The translations under genes were made by a program, and so were the position numbers. Positions 19,890 to 29,941 of a DNA stretch of 64,000 nucleotides are shown piece after piece. Source of the stretch: Bisgaard Taxon 45 (lineage in GTDB: Bacteria; Pseudomonadota; Gammaproteobacteria; Enterobacterales; Pasteurellaceae); the NCBI GenBank assembly GCA_030783905.1, contig JAQAHH010000009.1, positions 1 through 64,000 of the forward strand, given 5' to 3'. The notes under the pieces are model-generated. The model ran no database searches. It was given only the letters and a program-made list of their open reading frames with translations, and was not told where the DNA came from. The stretch's first letter is position 1. Every line of letters begins with the position of its first letter.

Positions 19890-21617
19890 ATGATTTCAGG
19901 AATTCCAGCTTCACCAGGTATCGTTTTTGGTAAAGCCTTAGTGCTCAAAGAAGAAAAAATTGTACTGGATATGCAAAAAATCAGTGAATCTCAGATTGAT
20001 TCGGAAATTGCACGTTTTTATCAAGGACGAAATGCGGCAATAGAACAGCTTAGTGCCATTCGCGATCGGGCGGCTAAGAACTTAGGTGAAGAAAAAGCTG
20101 CAATTTTTGAAGGTCATTTGATGATCTTAGAAGATGAAGAATTGGAAAGCGAAATTATTGATTATTTACGTGCAAATAAAGTGAATGCGGGTGTTGCAGC
20201 AAGTAAAATCATTGATCAACAAGTCGCGATGCTATCTGAAATTGATGATGAATACCTAAGAGAACGTGCAGGTGATATTCGAGATATTGGTAATCGATTA
20301 ATTAAAAATATTTTAGGAATGCATATTGTTGATTTGGGTGATATCAATGAAGAAGCGATTTTAGTGGCTTATGATTTGACCCCTTCTGAAACAGCGCAAC
20401 TTAATTTAGATAACGTCTTAGGTTTTATTACCGATATTGGAGGACGTACTTCACATACTTCAATTATGGCACGCTCTTTAGAGCTCCCTGCAATTGTTGG
20501 GACCAATGATGTGACGTCACAAGTTAACACGGGTGATTACCTGATTTTAGATGCAGTGAATAATGAAGTGTATGTTAATCCATCACAAGATGACATCGCG
20601 CGTTTAAAAGGCCTACAACAAAAACTGTTAGAAGAAAAAGCAGAATTAGCGAAATTAAAAGATTTGCCTGCATTAACTTTAGATGGTCATCGTGTTGATG
20701 TGGTTGCGAATATCGGTACCATTCGTGATGTTGAAGGCGCTGATCGTAATGGGGCAGAAGGGGTAGGCTTATATCGCACCGAATTCTTATTTATGGATCG
20801 CGATCAATTACCAACAGAAGAAGAACAGTTTATTGCTTATAAAGAAGTGGTCGAAGCAATGAATGGTCGCATTGTGATTTTACGTACCATGGATATTGGC
20901 GGTGATAAAGAACTCCCTTATTTAAATTTACCAAAAGAAATGAATCCATTCTTAGGATGGCGTGCTATCAGAATTGCGTTAGACCGTCGTGAAATTCTTC
21001 ATGATCAATTAAGAGCGGTATTGCGTGCCTCTGCTTTTGGTAAGTTAGCTGTGATGTTCCCAATGATTATTTCGGTGGAAGAAATTCGTGAATTGAAGTC
21101 AGTCATTGAAAGCTTAAAACAAGCGTTACGTGCTGAAGGTAAAGCGTTTGATGAAAATATTCAAATCGGTGTGATGGTCGAAACGCCGTCGGCAGCTGTG
21201 AATGCTAAATTCTTAGCCAAAGAAGTCGATTTCTTTAGTATTGGAACAAACGATTTAACCCAATATACCTTAGCAGTTGATCGTGGTAATGAACTCATTT
21301 CCCATTTATATAACCCAATGTCGCCATCAGTATTAAGTTTAATTAAACAGGTGATCGATGCTTCACATGCCGAAGGAAAATGGACGGGGATGTGTGGTGA
21401 GTTAGCTGGGGATGAAAAAGCAGCTGTGCTCTTACTAGGTATGGGATTAGATGAATTTAGTATGAGTGCGATCTCTGTACCACGTATTAAGAAACTGATC
21501 CGTAATGTCAATTATGAAGATACAAAAGCCTTAGCAATGAAGGCATTACAGCAACCAACCGCAGCAGAAATTGAACAATTAGTTGAAGATTTTTTAGCTG
21601 AAAAAGCATTAAATTAG
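19890..21617 (+). CDS. ptsI: Enzyme I of the phosphotransferase system
   Basis: PEP-protein phosphotransferase that starts the PTS phosphate chain. The phospho-histidine lies in [13 protein letters not shown] near residue 189; the PEP-binding barrel has [11 protein letters not shown] and VMVETPSAA, and the C-terminal cysteine motif is [10 protein letters not shown]. 575 residues is typical. AGAAGG precedes the start. It forms the middle of ptsH-ptsI-crr. Confidence 0.98.
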   Translation: MISGIPASPGIVFGKALVLKEEKIVLDMQKISESQIDSEIARFYQGRNAAIEQLSAIRDRAAKNLGEEKAAIFEGHLMILEDEELESEIIDYLRANKVNAGVAASKIIDQQVAMLSEIDDEYLRERAGDIRDIGNRLIKNILGMHIVDLGDINEEAILVAYDLTPSETAQLNLDNVLGFITDIGGRTSHTSIMARSLELPAIVGTNDVTSQVNTGDYLILDAVNNEVYVNPSQDDIARLKGLQQKLLEEKAELAKLKDLPALTLDGHRVDVVANIGTIRDVEGADRNGAEGVGLYRTEFLFMDRDQLPTEEEQFIAYKEVVEAMNGRIVILRTMDIGGDKELPYLNLPKEMNPFLGWRAIRIALDRREILHDQLRAVLRASAFGKLAVMFPMIISVEEIRELKSVIESLKQALRAEGKAFDENIQIGVMVETPSAAVNAKFLAKEVDFFSIGTNDLTQYTLAVDRGNELISHLYNPMSPSVLSLIKQVIDASHAEGKWTGMCGELAGDEKAAVLLLGMGLDEFSMSAISVPRIKKLIRNVNYEDTKALAMKALQQPTAAEIEQLVEDFLAEKALN

Positions 21618-21675
21618 ATACAAGCTGAAAATTTTACGTTAAAATATGACCACATTTACTTAGTAGGAGACTAAA

Positions 21676-22176
21676 ATGGGTTTATTTGACAAATTATTTG
21701 GTTCAAAAGACAAAAAAGCTGTTGAAGTGGAAATTTTTGCTCCGCTTTCTGGTGAAATTGTGAATATTGAAGATGTACCAGATGTTGTTTTTTCTGAGAA
21801 AATTGTAGGGGATGGGATTGCAATTCGTCCGACTGGCAATAAAATTGTTGCGCCTGTAGATGGGGTCATCGGTAAAATTTTTGAAACCAACCATGCATTT
21901 TCAATGGAATCAAAAGAGGGGGTAGAATTATTTGTCCACTTTGGTATTGATACCGTTGAGCTAAAAGGTGAAGGATTTAAACGCATTGCACAAGAAGGTC
22001 AGACAGTGAAACGTGGTGAAACGGTCATTGAATTTGATTTACCACTTCTTGAAGCAAAAGCAAAATCTGTACTCACGCCTGTTGTGATCTCTAATATGGA
22101 TGAAATCAGTCATATTGATAAGAAAACCAGTGAAGTTATTGCAGGTGAATCTGTTGTCTTAGTATTGAAAAAATAA
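21676..22176 (+). CDS. crr: Enzyme IIA-Glc
   Basis: Soluble EIIA of glucose-type PTS. The phosphorylated histidine is in [14 protein letters not shown] near residue 90, with the second active-site histidine in [10 protein letters not shown]. It passes phosphate to membrane EIIBC partners and regulates adenylate cyclase and permeases in enteric relatives. 166 residues. TAGGAGA precedes the start. NagE in this window has IIC and IIB domains only, so it probably depends on this protein. Confidence 0.97.
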   Translation: MGLFDKLFGSKDKKAVEVEIFAPLSGEIVNIEDVPDVVFSEKIVGDGIAIRPTGNKIVAPVDGVIGKIFETNHAFSMESKEGVELFVHFGIDTVELKGEGFKRIAQEGQTVKRGETVIEFDLPLLEAKAKSVLTPVVISNMDEISHIDKKTSEVIAGESVVLVLKK

Positions 22177-22192
22177 TTATTGTCTATGTTGT

Positions 22193-22230
22193 AAAAAAGT
22201 CTACCTTTGTTTGTGAAGGTGGACTTTTTT
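22193..22230 (+). terminator. Terminator of ptsHI-crr
   Basis: AAAAAGTCTACCTT pairs with AAGGTGGACTTTTT (one T-G wobble), followed by T residues, right after the crr stop. Confidence 0.9.
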
Positions 22231-22339
22231 ATTTATCCCATGTTTGGTTGTGATTTAATTCCTACTGTCCTTATTCCAACTGCCTAAACCTAAACAATCC
22301 TAGTTAAAAAATGAGAGTGAGATCATAATTTGTCTTTTT

Positions 22340-22470
22340 TAACGTGGTGATCTTGCATGTAACAAGGTAAATTATGCGGATATTCTGTTTCCCTCCTTTT
22401 TGTAGCATAGATGCGAAGTACCCATATGTGCTTTTCAAGAAGCGCTGAGGGAGAGAGAATCACCACGTTA
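22340..22470. repeat. Structured inverted-repeat element upstream of aceE
   Basis: The outer arms TAACGTGGTGA (22340-22350) and TCACCACGTTA (22460-22470) are perfect complements over 11 bp. Next to the right arm, GAGGGAGAGAGAAT (22447-22460) pairs with ATTCTGTTTCCCTC (22382-22395) over 14 positions with one mismatch and one wobble. A smaller inner stem AAGTAC/GTGCTT (22416-22421, 22428-22433) is also possible. So about 131 bases fold into a branched rod. I recognise no known RNA family or riboswitch. It may be a small mobile repeat (MITE-like), a structured RNA, or a leader far upstream of aceE. Confidence 0.55.
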
Positions 22471-22877
22471 TAGTTTTATTCGGTAGTGGCGGAGCGTGGT
22501 AGGGGATTTGGGAATGGGACAGTGCTGTATGTCAGTTGCTATTTTTAATTAAACCTGTGGATAGCATCATCGAGTGAATTGAGCGTCATTACAAATACTA
22601 TTCAAGATAAAAAACAGTAGGCGATTTAATATGCCTTTTTCTGTATATGAAAGTGTTATCAATGTACCATTTTTTATCTTTTGCGAGAGAAATAACTATC
22701 TTTCTCTAAAAAAATCTAATAATATTTACAAAATTTGTTAAAAATTTGTAAAGCAATTTTCTTTTAATCGAATTTTGTGTAAATTGTATTCAATTTTGCA
22801 TATTTAGTTATTAATTCATCGTTTAATCTTACGAAAGATTAAGCTTACTTTTAACTTAACAAAATAAGGAAAAGACT
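22471..22877. other. Non-coding region before aceE: G-rich patch and AT-rich promoter area
   Basis: Bases 22484-22530 are unusually G-rich for this genome (GGTAGTGGCGGAGCG, then GGGG, GGG and GGG runs). AAGATAAAAAA (22604-22614) and TTTTTTATCTT (22670-22680) are inverted copies. The last 150 bases are very AT-rich, with an imperfect palindrome (TTTACAAAATTT / AAATTTGTAAA) around 22726-22752, and probably contain the aceE promoter. No PdhR-type ATTGGT-N3-ACCAAT site was seen, and no gene is supported. Confidence 0.5.
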
Positions 22878-25541
22878 ATGTCAGATATGTTAAAGAATGA
22901 CGTAGATCCAGTCGAAACAAATGATTGGTTGTTAGCGATTGATGCAGTCATTCGCGAAGAAGGTGTCGAACGCGCACAATATATCATTGAGCAATTAATG
23001 CAACACGCGCGAGCCAACAATGTTTCTTTACCAACAGGTATCACCACTGACTACATCAATACCATTCCAGCCTCAGAAGAACCAAATTATCCCGGCAACT
23101 TAGATTTAGAAAGACGTATCCGCGGTGCTATTCGTTGGAATGCAATTATGATGGTATTACGTGCGTCGAAAAAAGATTTGGAATTAGGTGGACATATGTC
23201 TTCTTTCCAATCTTCTGCAACCATTTATGAAGTGTGCTTTAACCACTTCTTCAAAGCTCGCTCAGCGAAAAATGGTGGTGACTTAGTCTTCTTCCAAGGC
23301 CATATTTCTCCAGGAATTTATGCTCGTGCATTCTTAGAAGGTCGTTTAACAGAAGAACAAATGGATAACTTCCGTCAAGAAGTGCACGGTAAAGGGCTTT
23401 CTTCTTATCCTCACCCGAAATTAATGCCTGAATTCTGGCAATTCCCAACTGTATCAATGGGGCTAGGGCCATTGAATGCTATTTATCAAGCACGTTTCTT
23501 AAAATACTTACATAACCGAGGCTTAAAAGATACTGCCGATCAAACCGTTTATGCCTTCTTAGGTGATGGCGAGATGGACGAAGTCGAATCACGCGGTGCA
23601 ATTTCCGTTGCCGCACGTGAGAAGTTAGATAACCTTGTGTTTGTGATTAACTGTAACTTGCAGCGTCTTGATGGTCCAGTGACAGGTAACGGTAAAATCA
23701 TTCAAGAATTAGAAGGGTTATTCAACGGCGCAGGCTGGGAAGTGATCAAAGTCATTTGGGGACGTCGTTGGGATCGTTTATTGCAACGTGATACTTCTGG
23801 TAAATTATTACAATTAATGATGGAAGTGGTTGACGGTGACTACCAAACCATGAAAGCGAAAGATGGTGCTTACGTACGTAAACACTTCTTCGGTCGTTAC
23901 CCTGAAACTGAAGCATTAGTGGCAGAAATGACAGATGATGAAATTTGGGCATTAAACCGTGGTGGTCATGATCCATTAAAAGTCTTCGCTGCATTTAATA
24001 AAGCAAAACAAGTGAAAGGTAAACCGGTCGTTTTACTGGTGAAAACCATCAAAGGCTATGGTATGGGTGAAGCAGCTGAAGGTAAAAATATCGCTCACCA
24101 AGTGAAGAAAATGGATATGTCAGGTGTAAGACACGTGCGTGATCGCTTTAACATTGACATTGCAGATGTTGACATTGAAAAACTACCATACATTAAGTTT
24201 GAAGAAGGGTCGGAAGAATACAAATATCTGCATGAGCGTCGTCAAGCGTTACAAGGCTATTTACCAAGCCGTTTACCACGCTTCACTGAACAATTAGAAG
24301 TGCCTGAATTAGAAGAGTTTGCCCAATTGTTTGAAGCACAATCTCGTCCAATTTCAACCACAATGGCGTTTGTGCGTTCATTAAACGTATTATTGAAAAA
24401 CAAATCTGTCGGTAAACGTATTGTGCCAATTCTTGCCGACGAAGCTCGTACTTTCGGTATGGAAGGGTTATTCCGTCAAATCGGTATTTACAACCCATAC
24501 GGTCAAAACTATACCCCACAAGACCGTGAGCAAGTCTCTTACTACCGTGAAGCAATGGATGGTCAAGTCTTACAAGAAGGGATCAATGAGCAAGGTGCAA
24601 CTGCATCTTGGTTAGCAGCAGCGACATCGTACTCAACAAACGATTTCCCAATGATTCCATTCTATGTGTACTATTCCATGTTCGGTTTCCAACGTATTGG
24701 TGACTTAATGTGGGCCGCAGGTGACCAACAAGCACGTGGTTTCATGATCGGTGGTACATCAGGTCGTACAACATTAAACGGTGAAGGGTTACAACACGAA
24801 GATGGCCACAGCCATATTCAATCATTAACCATTCCTAACTGTATCTCTTATGACCCAGCGTTTGCGTTTGAGGTTGCAGTGATTATGCAAGATGGTGTAC
24901 GTCGTATGTATGGTCCAGAACAAGAGAACATTTACTACTACATTACCACATTGAACGAAACCTATGATCAGCCAGCTATGCCAAAAGGTGCGGAAGAAGG
25001 TATCCGTAAAGGTATCTACAAGTTTGAGACAGTAACTGGTCAAGGTAAAGGTAAAGTTCAGTTATTGGGTTCTGGTGCAATCTTACGTCACGTGCGTGAA
25101 GCAGCACAATTATTAGCCAATGACTTTGGCGTAACCTCAGATGTGTATAGCGTACCATCATTCACTGAAGTCGCCCGTGAAGGTGCCGATGCAGATCGTT
25201 GGAACTTATTACATCCAGAAGCACAAGCGCGTGTACCTTACATTGCGCAAGTGATGAATGATGCGCCTGCCGTGGCTGCAACTGACTACATGAAATTATT
25301 CGCAGAACAAGTTCGTGCTTATGTCCCTGCTGCCAGCTACCGCGTATTAGGTACAGATGGTTTTGGTCGTTCAGATAGCCGTGAAAACCTACGTGAACAC
25401 TTCGAAGTGGATGCACGTTATGTGGCCGTCGCCGCCTTATCTGAATTAGCGAAACAAGGCACAATCGATAAGAAAGTCGTTGCAGACGCCATTCAAAAAT
25501 ATGGTATTGATGCAGATAAAGTGAACCCACTTTACGCCTAA
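22878..25541 (+). CDS. aceE: Pyruvate dehydrogenase E1 component (homodimeric)
   Basis: Thiamine-diphosphate enzyme that decarboxylates pyruvate and acetylates the lipoyl domains of AceF. The ThDP motif begins at GDGEMDEVESRG near residue 230 and ends at INCNLQRLDGP. 887 residues is typical of the gammaproteobacterial single-chain E1. AAGGAAAAG precedes the start. It is the first gene of aceE-aceF-lpdA. Confidence 0.98.
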   Translation: MSDMLKNDVDPVETNDWLLAIDAVIREEGVERAQYIIEQLMQHARANNVSLPTGITTDYINTIPASEEPNYPGNLDLERRIRGAIRWNAIMMVLRASKKDLELGGHMSSFQSSATIYEVCFNHFFKARSAKNGGDLVFFQGHISPGIYARAFLEGRLTEEQMDNFRQEVHGKGLSSYPHPKLMPEFWQFPTVSMGLGPLNAIYQARFLKYLHNRGLKDTADQTVYAFLGDGEMDEVESRGAISVAAREKLDNLVFVINCNLQRLDGPVTGNGKIIQELEGLFNGAGWEVIKVIWGRRWDRLLQRDTSGKLLQLMMEVVDGDYQTMKAKDGAYVRKHFFGRYPETEALVAEMTDDEIWALNRGGHDPLKVFAAFNKAKQVKGKPVVLLVKTIKGYGMGEAAEGKNIAHQVKKMDMSGVRHVRDRFNIDIADVDIEKLPYIKFEEGSEEYKYLHERRQALQGYLPSRLPRFTEQLEVPELEEFAQLFEAQSRPISTTMAFVRSLNVLLKNKSVGKRIVPILADEARTFGMEGLFRQIGIYNPYGQNYTPQDREQVSYYREAMDGQVLQEGINEQGATASWLAAATSYSTNDFPMIPFYVYYSMFGFQRIGDLMWAAGDQQARGFMIGGTSGRTTLNGEGLQHEDGHSHIQSLTIPNCISYDPAFAFEVAVIMQDGVRRMYGPEQENIYYYITTLNETYDQPAMPKGAEEGIRKGIYKFETVTGQGKGKVQLLGSGAILRHVREAAQLLANDFGVTSDVYSVPSFTEVAREGADADRWNLLHPEAQARVPYIAQVMNDAPAVAATDYMKLFAEQVRAYVPAASYRVLGTDGFGRSDSRENLREHFEVDARYVAVAALSELAKQGTIDKKVVADAIQKYGIDADKVNPLYA

Positions 25542-25611
25542 GTTGTAGGATTAACATTCCCGCTCCCATGTTCAGGGAGCGTGTTATGGAATGATTGGAG
25601 GATAAAAGAAC

Positions 25612-27507
25612 ATGTCAAAACAAATTCAAGTACCAGATATTGGTGGTGATGAAGTGACCGTGACAGAGGTCATGGTTAAAGCAGGCGATACCGTTGCTGT
25701 CGATCAAAGCGTGATTAATGTAGAAGGTGATAAAGCTTCAATGGAAGTGCCTTCACCAGAAGCAGGTGTGATCAAAGAGGTGTTAGTCAAAGTGGGTGAT
25801 AAAGTTTCTACTGGCTCACCAATGTTTGTATTAGAAGCCGGCGATGCCGTGCCAGCTCAAGCACCACAAGCAGAAGCTGCACCAGCAGTAACTGCGCCAG
25901 TAGCAAGTGCAGTCGTGGAAGTTCATGTTCCAGATATCGGTGGTGATGAAGTCAACGTGACTGACATTATGGTCAAAGTGGGCGATAAAGTTGAAATGGA
26001 ACAATCTATCATCAATGTAGAAGGTGATAAAGCCTCAATGGAAGTCCCAGCACCAATCGCGGGTGTCGTAAAAGAAATTTTAATCAATGTAGGTGACAAA
26101 GTTTCAACCGGTTCATTAATTATGAAATTTGAAACAGGTGATGCACCAGCAGCCTCAGCACCTGTACAAGCAGCTTCAGCAGCGCCAGCCGCACCAGCAC
26201 AAAGTGCGGTGAAAGATGTGAACGTGCCAGATATCGGTGGTGATGAAGTGAATGTGACTGAAATCATGGTCAAAGTGGGCGATAGTATCACTGAAGAACA
26301 ATCATTGATTACGGTGGAAGGTGATAAAGCCTCAATGGAAGTGCCTGCGCCATTTGCCGGTGTGGTAAAAGAAATTTTAGTGAAATCTGGCGACAAAGTC
26401 TCTACGGGTTCATTAATTATGCGCTTTGAAGTAGCGGGAGCCGCACCTTCAGCAGCACCAGCACAACCTGCACCTGCTGCACAAGCGGCAGCACCACAAG
26501 CAGCAACGCCAGCACCGGTTGCAAGCGCGCCAGCGGGTGATGCAGAAGTAACAGGTAGTGCTGTATTTGCTTATGCCACACCGGTTGTACGTCGTTTAGC
26601 ACGTGAATTTGGTGTGAACCTCGATAAAGTGAAAGGTACTGGTCGTAAAGGTCGTATCTTAAAAGAAGACGTGCAAGCGTATGTGAAAGCAGCAATCAAA
26701 GCCGTTGAATCAGGTTCTGTATCTGCAGCGCCAGCGGGCAGCGGTGTAGCAAATGGTGCAGGCTTAGGCTTATTGCCATGGCCGAAAGTGGATTTCAGCA
26801 AGTTTGGCGAAGTGGAAGAAGTAGAACTCACCCGTATTAACAAAATTTCGGGTGCAAACTTACACCGTAACTGGGTGATGATCCCGCATGTTACACATTT
26901 CGATCGTGCCGATATCACTGACTTAGAAGCGTTCCGTAAAGAACAAAATGTGTTAGCGGAAAAACAAAAATGGGGTGTAAAAATCACACCAGTTGTTTTC
27001 ATTATGAAAGCAGCAGCGAAAGCATTAGAAGCGTATCCACGTTTTAACAGCTCTATTTCTGAAGACGGTCAACGTTTAACCTTGAAAAAATATGTGAACA
27101 TCGGTGTGGCAGTGGATACACCAAACGGCTTAGTGGTGCCGGTATTTAAAGATGTCAACAAAAAAGGCATTATTGAACTTTCTCGTGAATTAATGGAAGT
27201 GTCGAAAAAAGCACGTGATGGTAAGCTTACCGCTTCAGATATGCAAGGTGGCTGTTTCACGATTTCAAGCTTAGGGGGCTTAGGGACGACGCACTTTGCA
27301 CCGATCGTCAATGCGCCTGAAGTGGCCATTCTTGGTGTATCTAAATCAGAAATGGCACCAGTTTGGAATGGCAAAGAATTTACACCGCGTTTAATGTTGC
27401 CATTATCATTATCTTTCGACCACCGTGTAATTGACGGTGCAGATGGTGCACGTTTCATTAGCTACATTAATGGCGTGTTATCTGATCTTCGTCGTTTAGT
27501 TATGTAA
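25612..27507 (+). CDS. aceF: Dihydrolipoamide acetyltransferase E2 with three lipoyl domains
   Basis: Core of the pyruvate dehydrogenase complex. Three N-terminal lipoyl domains carry the lysine in [10 protein letters not shown] near residues 41, 140 and 238. They are joined by alanine/proline-rich flexible linkers. A peripheral subunit-binding domain ([15 protein letters not shown]) follows, then the catalytic domain with the active site [15 protein letters not shown] near the C-terminus. 631 residues. GGAGGATAA precedes the start. The three lipoyl segments also form a DNA-level repeat. An uptake signal lies in the second linker (26202). Confidence 0.98.
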   Translation: MSKQIQVPDIGGDEVTVTEVMVKAGDTVAVDQSVINVEGDKASMEVPSPEAGVIKEVLVKVGDKVSTGSPMFVLEAGDAVPAQAPQAEAAPAVTAPVASAVVEVHVPDIGGDEVNVTDIMVKVGDKVEMEQSIINVEGDKASMEVPAPIAGVVKEILINVGDKVSTGSLIMKFETGDAPAASAPVQAASAAPAAPAQSAVKDVNVPDIGGDEVNVTEIMVKVGDSITEEQSLITVEGDKASMEVPAPFAGVVKEILVKSGDKVSTGSLIMRFEVAGAAPSAAPAQPAPAAQAAAPQAATPAPVASAPAGDAEVTGSAVFAYATPVVRRLAREFGVNLDKVKGTGRKGRILKEDVQAYVKAAIKAVESGSVSAAPAGSGVANGAGLGLLPWPKVDFSKFGEVEEVELTRINKISGANLHRNWVMIPHVTHFDRADITDLEAFRKEQNVLAEKQKWGVKITPVVFIMKAAAKALEAYPRFNSSISEDGQRLTLKKYVNIGVAVDTPNGLVVPVFKDVNKKGIIELSRELMEVSKKARDGKLTASDMQGGCFTISSLGGLGTTHFAPIVNAPEVAILGVSKSEMAPVWNGKEFTPRLMLPLSLSFDHRVIDGADGARFISYINGVLSDLRRLVM

Positions 27508-27624
27508 TCACCTTATCCGTTTGGTCAAGGCCGAACGGATAGTATTTATCAGCCAAATGTGATGTCAAAGTGCGGTGCAAAATTGTATATTTTCAGTCCC
27601 ATCACATTGTTTAACGAGGTTCAA

Positions 27625-29046
27625 ATGAATAAAGAAATTAAAACTCAGGTTGTGGTATTAGGTGCGGGGCCAGCAGGTTATTCAGCAGCATTCCGTTGTG
27701 CAGATTTAGGTTTAGAAACGGTGATTGTCGAACGTTATTCTACCTTAGGTGGAGTGTGTTTAAACGTGGGTTGTATCCCGTCAAAAGCGTTATTACACGT
27801 GGCGAAAGTCATTGAAGAAGCCAAAGCCCTTGCAGAACATGGTATTGTGTTCGGTGAACCAAGTACAGATGTGAATAAAATCCGTGGTTGGAAAGAAAAG
27901 GTTATTAACCAATTAACGGGTGGTTTAGCGGGTATGGCTAAACAACGTAAAGTACAAGTGGTAAATGGTTATGGTAAATTCTCTGGTCCAAATACCATTA
28001 TTGTGGCAGGTGAAGAAGGTGAAACCACCATTAAATTTGATAACGCGATTATTGCAGCAGGCTCGCGTCCAATTCAATTACCGTTTATTCCACACGAAGA
28101 TCCCCGTATTTGGGATTCGACTGATGCCCTTAAATTAAAAGAAGTGCCGGAAAATCTTCTCATCATGGGGGGCGGTATTATCGGTCTTGAAATGGGGACG
28201 GTTTACCATGCATTAGGTTCAAAAATTGATGTGGTAGAAATGTTTGACCAAGTTATTCCTGCAGCGGATAAAGATATGGTTCAAATTTACACTAAACGTG
28301 TTTCTAAGAAGTTTAATTTATTATTAGAAACCAAAGTGACGGCCGTTGAAGCAAAAGAAGATGGTATTTACGTATCAATGGAAGGAAAAGCGGCTAATGA
28401 AACCCGTCGTTATGATGCGGTATTAGTGGCAATTGGTCGTGTGCCAAACGGTAAACTTATTGACGCAGGTGTCGCGGGTGTTGAAGTGGACGATCGTGGC
28501 TTCATCCGCACTGACAAACAAATGCGTACCAATGTACCACATATCTTTGCGATCGGTGATATCGTCGGTCAGCCAATGTTAGCACATAAAGGTGTGCACG
28601 AAGGTCATGTTGCGGCAGAAGTGATCGCAGGAATGAAACATTACTTTGATCCGAAAGTGATTCCTTCAATTGCCTATACGGAACCAGAAGTGGCTTGGGT
28701 AGGGAAAACGGAAAAAGAATGTAAAGCTGAAGGCATCGCTTATGAAGTGGCAAAATTCCCTTGGGCAGCCTCTGGTCGAGCGATTGCCTCTGACTGTGCA
28801 GATGGTATGACGAAACTGATTTTCGATAAAAATACACATCGAGTCATCGGTGGTGCAATCGTTGGGACAAACGGGGGAGAATTGCTAGGTGAAATTGGTC
28901 TTGCCATCGAAATGGGTTGTGATGCCGAAGATCTTGCTTTAACTATTCATGCTCACCCAACCTTACACGAATCAGTTGGTCTTGCAGCAGAAGTATTTGA
29001 AGGTTCAATTACCGACCTACCAAATCCAAAAGCGAAGAAAAAGTAA
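27625..29046 (+). CDS. lpdA: Dihydrolipoamide dehydrogenase E3
   Basis: FAD enzyme that reoxidises lipoamide for pyruvate dehydrogenase (and for 2-oxoglutarate dehydrogenase and glycine cleavage if present). The FAD site is VVLGAGPAGYSAA, the redox disulfide lies in GGVCLNVGCIPSKAL, NAD binding is at GGGIIGLEMG, and the catalytic histidine is in HAHPTLHES near the C-terminus. The frame runs upstream to 27559, but homology starts at MNKEIKTQV, with ACGAGGTTC ahead (473 residues). An uptake signal lies between aceF and lpdA (27568). Confidence 0.97.
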   Translation: MNKEIKTQVVVLGAGPAGYSAAFRCADLGLETVIVERYSTLGGVCLNVGCIPSKALLHVAKVIEEAKALAEHGIVFGEPSTDVNKIRGWKEKVINQLTGGLAGMAKQRKVQVVNGYGKFSGPNTIIVAGEEGETTIKFDNAIIAAGSRPIQLPFIPHEDPRIWDSTDALKLKEVPENLLIMGGGIIGLEMGTVYHALGSKIDVVEMFDQVIPAADKDMVQIYTKRVSKKFNLLLETKVTAVEAKEDGIYVSMEGKAANETRRYDAVLVAIGRVPNGKLIDAGVAGVEVDDRGFIRTDKQMRTNVPHIFAIGDIVGQPMLAHKGVHEGHVAAEVIAGMKHYFDPKVIPSIAYTEPEVAWVGKTEKECKAEGIAYEVAKFPWAASGRAIASDCADGMTKLIFDKNTHRVIGGAIVGTNGGELLGEIGLAIEMGCDAEDLALTIHAHPTLHESVGLAAEVFEGSITDLPNPKAKKK

Positions 29047-29088
29047 TCTTTTTTGTGGCAAGTAAAGAATACACTTCTTGAATTAAAT

Positions 29089-29130
29089 AAAAGTGCGGTA
29101 AAAATTTTAATATTTTTACCGCACTTTTTT
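29089..29130 (+). terminator. Terminator made of two opposed uptake signals, after lpdA
   Basis: The 17-bp perfect stem of 29089-29105 with 29112-29128 contains AAGTGCGGT on the left and ACCGCACTT on the right. It ends in TTTTTT and lies just past lpdA. It also lies just past the UmuD-like gene on the other strand, so it may work both ways. Confidence 0.92.
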
Positions 29131-29147
29131 GTGTTCGATATTCAGAT

Positions 29148-29597
29148 TTAAGCGGCAAATGTCATTCTCGCTTTGGGTTTTATTTGATGAATCGTGTTAG
29201 TGACAGTACCGACGATAGGTAAGCTTAGCCAGTTATCTGTTTTGATATTTTCTTGAGTCGAATCTAATGCAAAAAAGATAAACTCATTATTTTGGTGAAT
29301 CATAAATTCATAAATCTGAAATTGCGCGTTAATCTCTAACACAATCAGATCGCCAATCGATAATTGATCACTTTTCTCCACGACTAACATGTCATCAACT
29401 TCAATGCCCCAAGCAAGCAGATTAGGATTGGTTACCCGAATAAAACAGGTTTGCTGTGGTCGTTTAACGCAGTAAAGATTAAGATCGAGCTTTTTACTAA
29501 AATTTAAGTGAGATTGTTGGATGTCCTCGTAAAGTGGCATCGGACGGTAAGATAATAAACGCTCAGGTTGAGCGACAGTATTGTTCATGCTATTCAT
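29148..29597 (-). CDS. UmuD-like S24 family protein lacking the catalytic dyad
   Basis: 149 residues aligning over most of their length with E. coli UmuD: LDLN, then FIRVTNPNLLAWGIEVDDML against [20 protein letters not shown], then GDLIVLEINAQFQIYEF against GDIVIAAVDGEFTVKKL. In this alignment the nucleophile serine of SGDSM is asparagine and the catalytic lysine is tyrosine or glutamate. No Cys-Gly or Ala-Gly self-cleavage site is seen in the N-terminal arm. It is therefore probably unable to process itself. No umuC lies beside it. AAAGAGGG precedes the start. Two LexA boxes and a good promoter lie upstream, so it should be SOS-induced. Function unknown; binding to a polymerase or RecA filament is possible. 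Confidence 0.75.
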   Translation of the reverse strand: MNSMNNTVAQPERLLSYRPMPLYEDIQQSHLNFSKKLDLNLYCVKRPQQTCFIRVTNPNLLAWGIEVDDMLVVEKSDQLSIGDLIVLEINAQFQIYEFMIHQNNEFIFFALDSTQENIKTDNWLSLPIVGTVTNTIHQIKPKARMTFAA

Positions 29598-29617
29598 CTT
29601 ATCCCTCTTTATTTTAA

Positions 29618-29633
29618 CTGGTTATTTATACAG
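29618..29633 (-). promoter_or_regulatory. LexA box 1 (imperfect)
   Basis: CTGG-TTATTTAT-ACAG on the plus strand matches CTGT-N8-ACAG except for one base. It is 21 bases upstream of the UmuD-like start and downstream of the inferred -10 box, where a repressor would block transcription. Confidence 0.65.
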
Positions 29634-29638
29634 GTTGG

Positions 29639-29668
29639 AATATACTGTTGTTATATACAGGTTGTCAA
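29639..29668 (-). promoter_or_regulatory. SOS-type promoter with LexA box 2
   Basis: On the minus strand TTGACA (29668-29663) is followed after 18 bases by TATATT (29644-29639), a strong sigma-70 promoter. The spacer contains CTGT-TGTTATAT-ACAG (29645-29660), a perfect LexA box core. This is the classical layout of a LexA-repressed promoter. Confidence 0.82.
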
Positions 29669-29941
29669 GAGGAAATACCCGCTTTATTGAAAAAAAAGTA
29701 AACTTTTTCTGTGTATAAAGCGATCAAAATGTTTCATGTAATCGGTTGCTTGTGATTAATTTTTATTCAAATAAAGATAGGGTGAATAAGATATTTTCTA
29801 ATAATATGGAGATTATTTTTAATGAATATCCCTTAATATATGGGAAATGTAAAAAATGATATTTTCTTTAATGAAAAAGTAAGCTATCTTTAGCACTGTT
29901 AGGGGGATCAAGCATTTGGTCTAAATTTTTACAATAAGTGC

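Noticed and set aside
25923-26396. Long minus-strand frame inside aceF
   Set aside because: It is a shadow created by the repeated lipoyl-domain codons.
25615-26435. Threefold DNA repeat in aceF as a possible duplication artefact
   Set aside because: Three lipoyl domains are normal in gammaproteobacterial E2 proteins.
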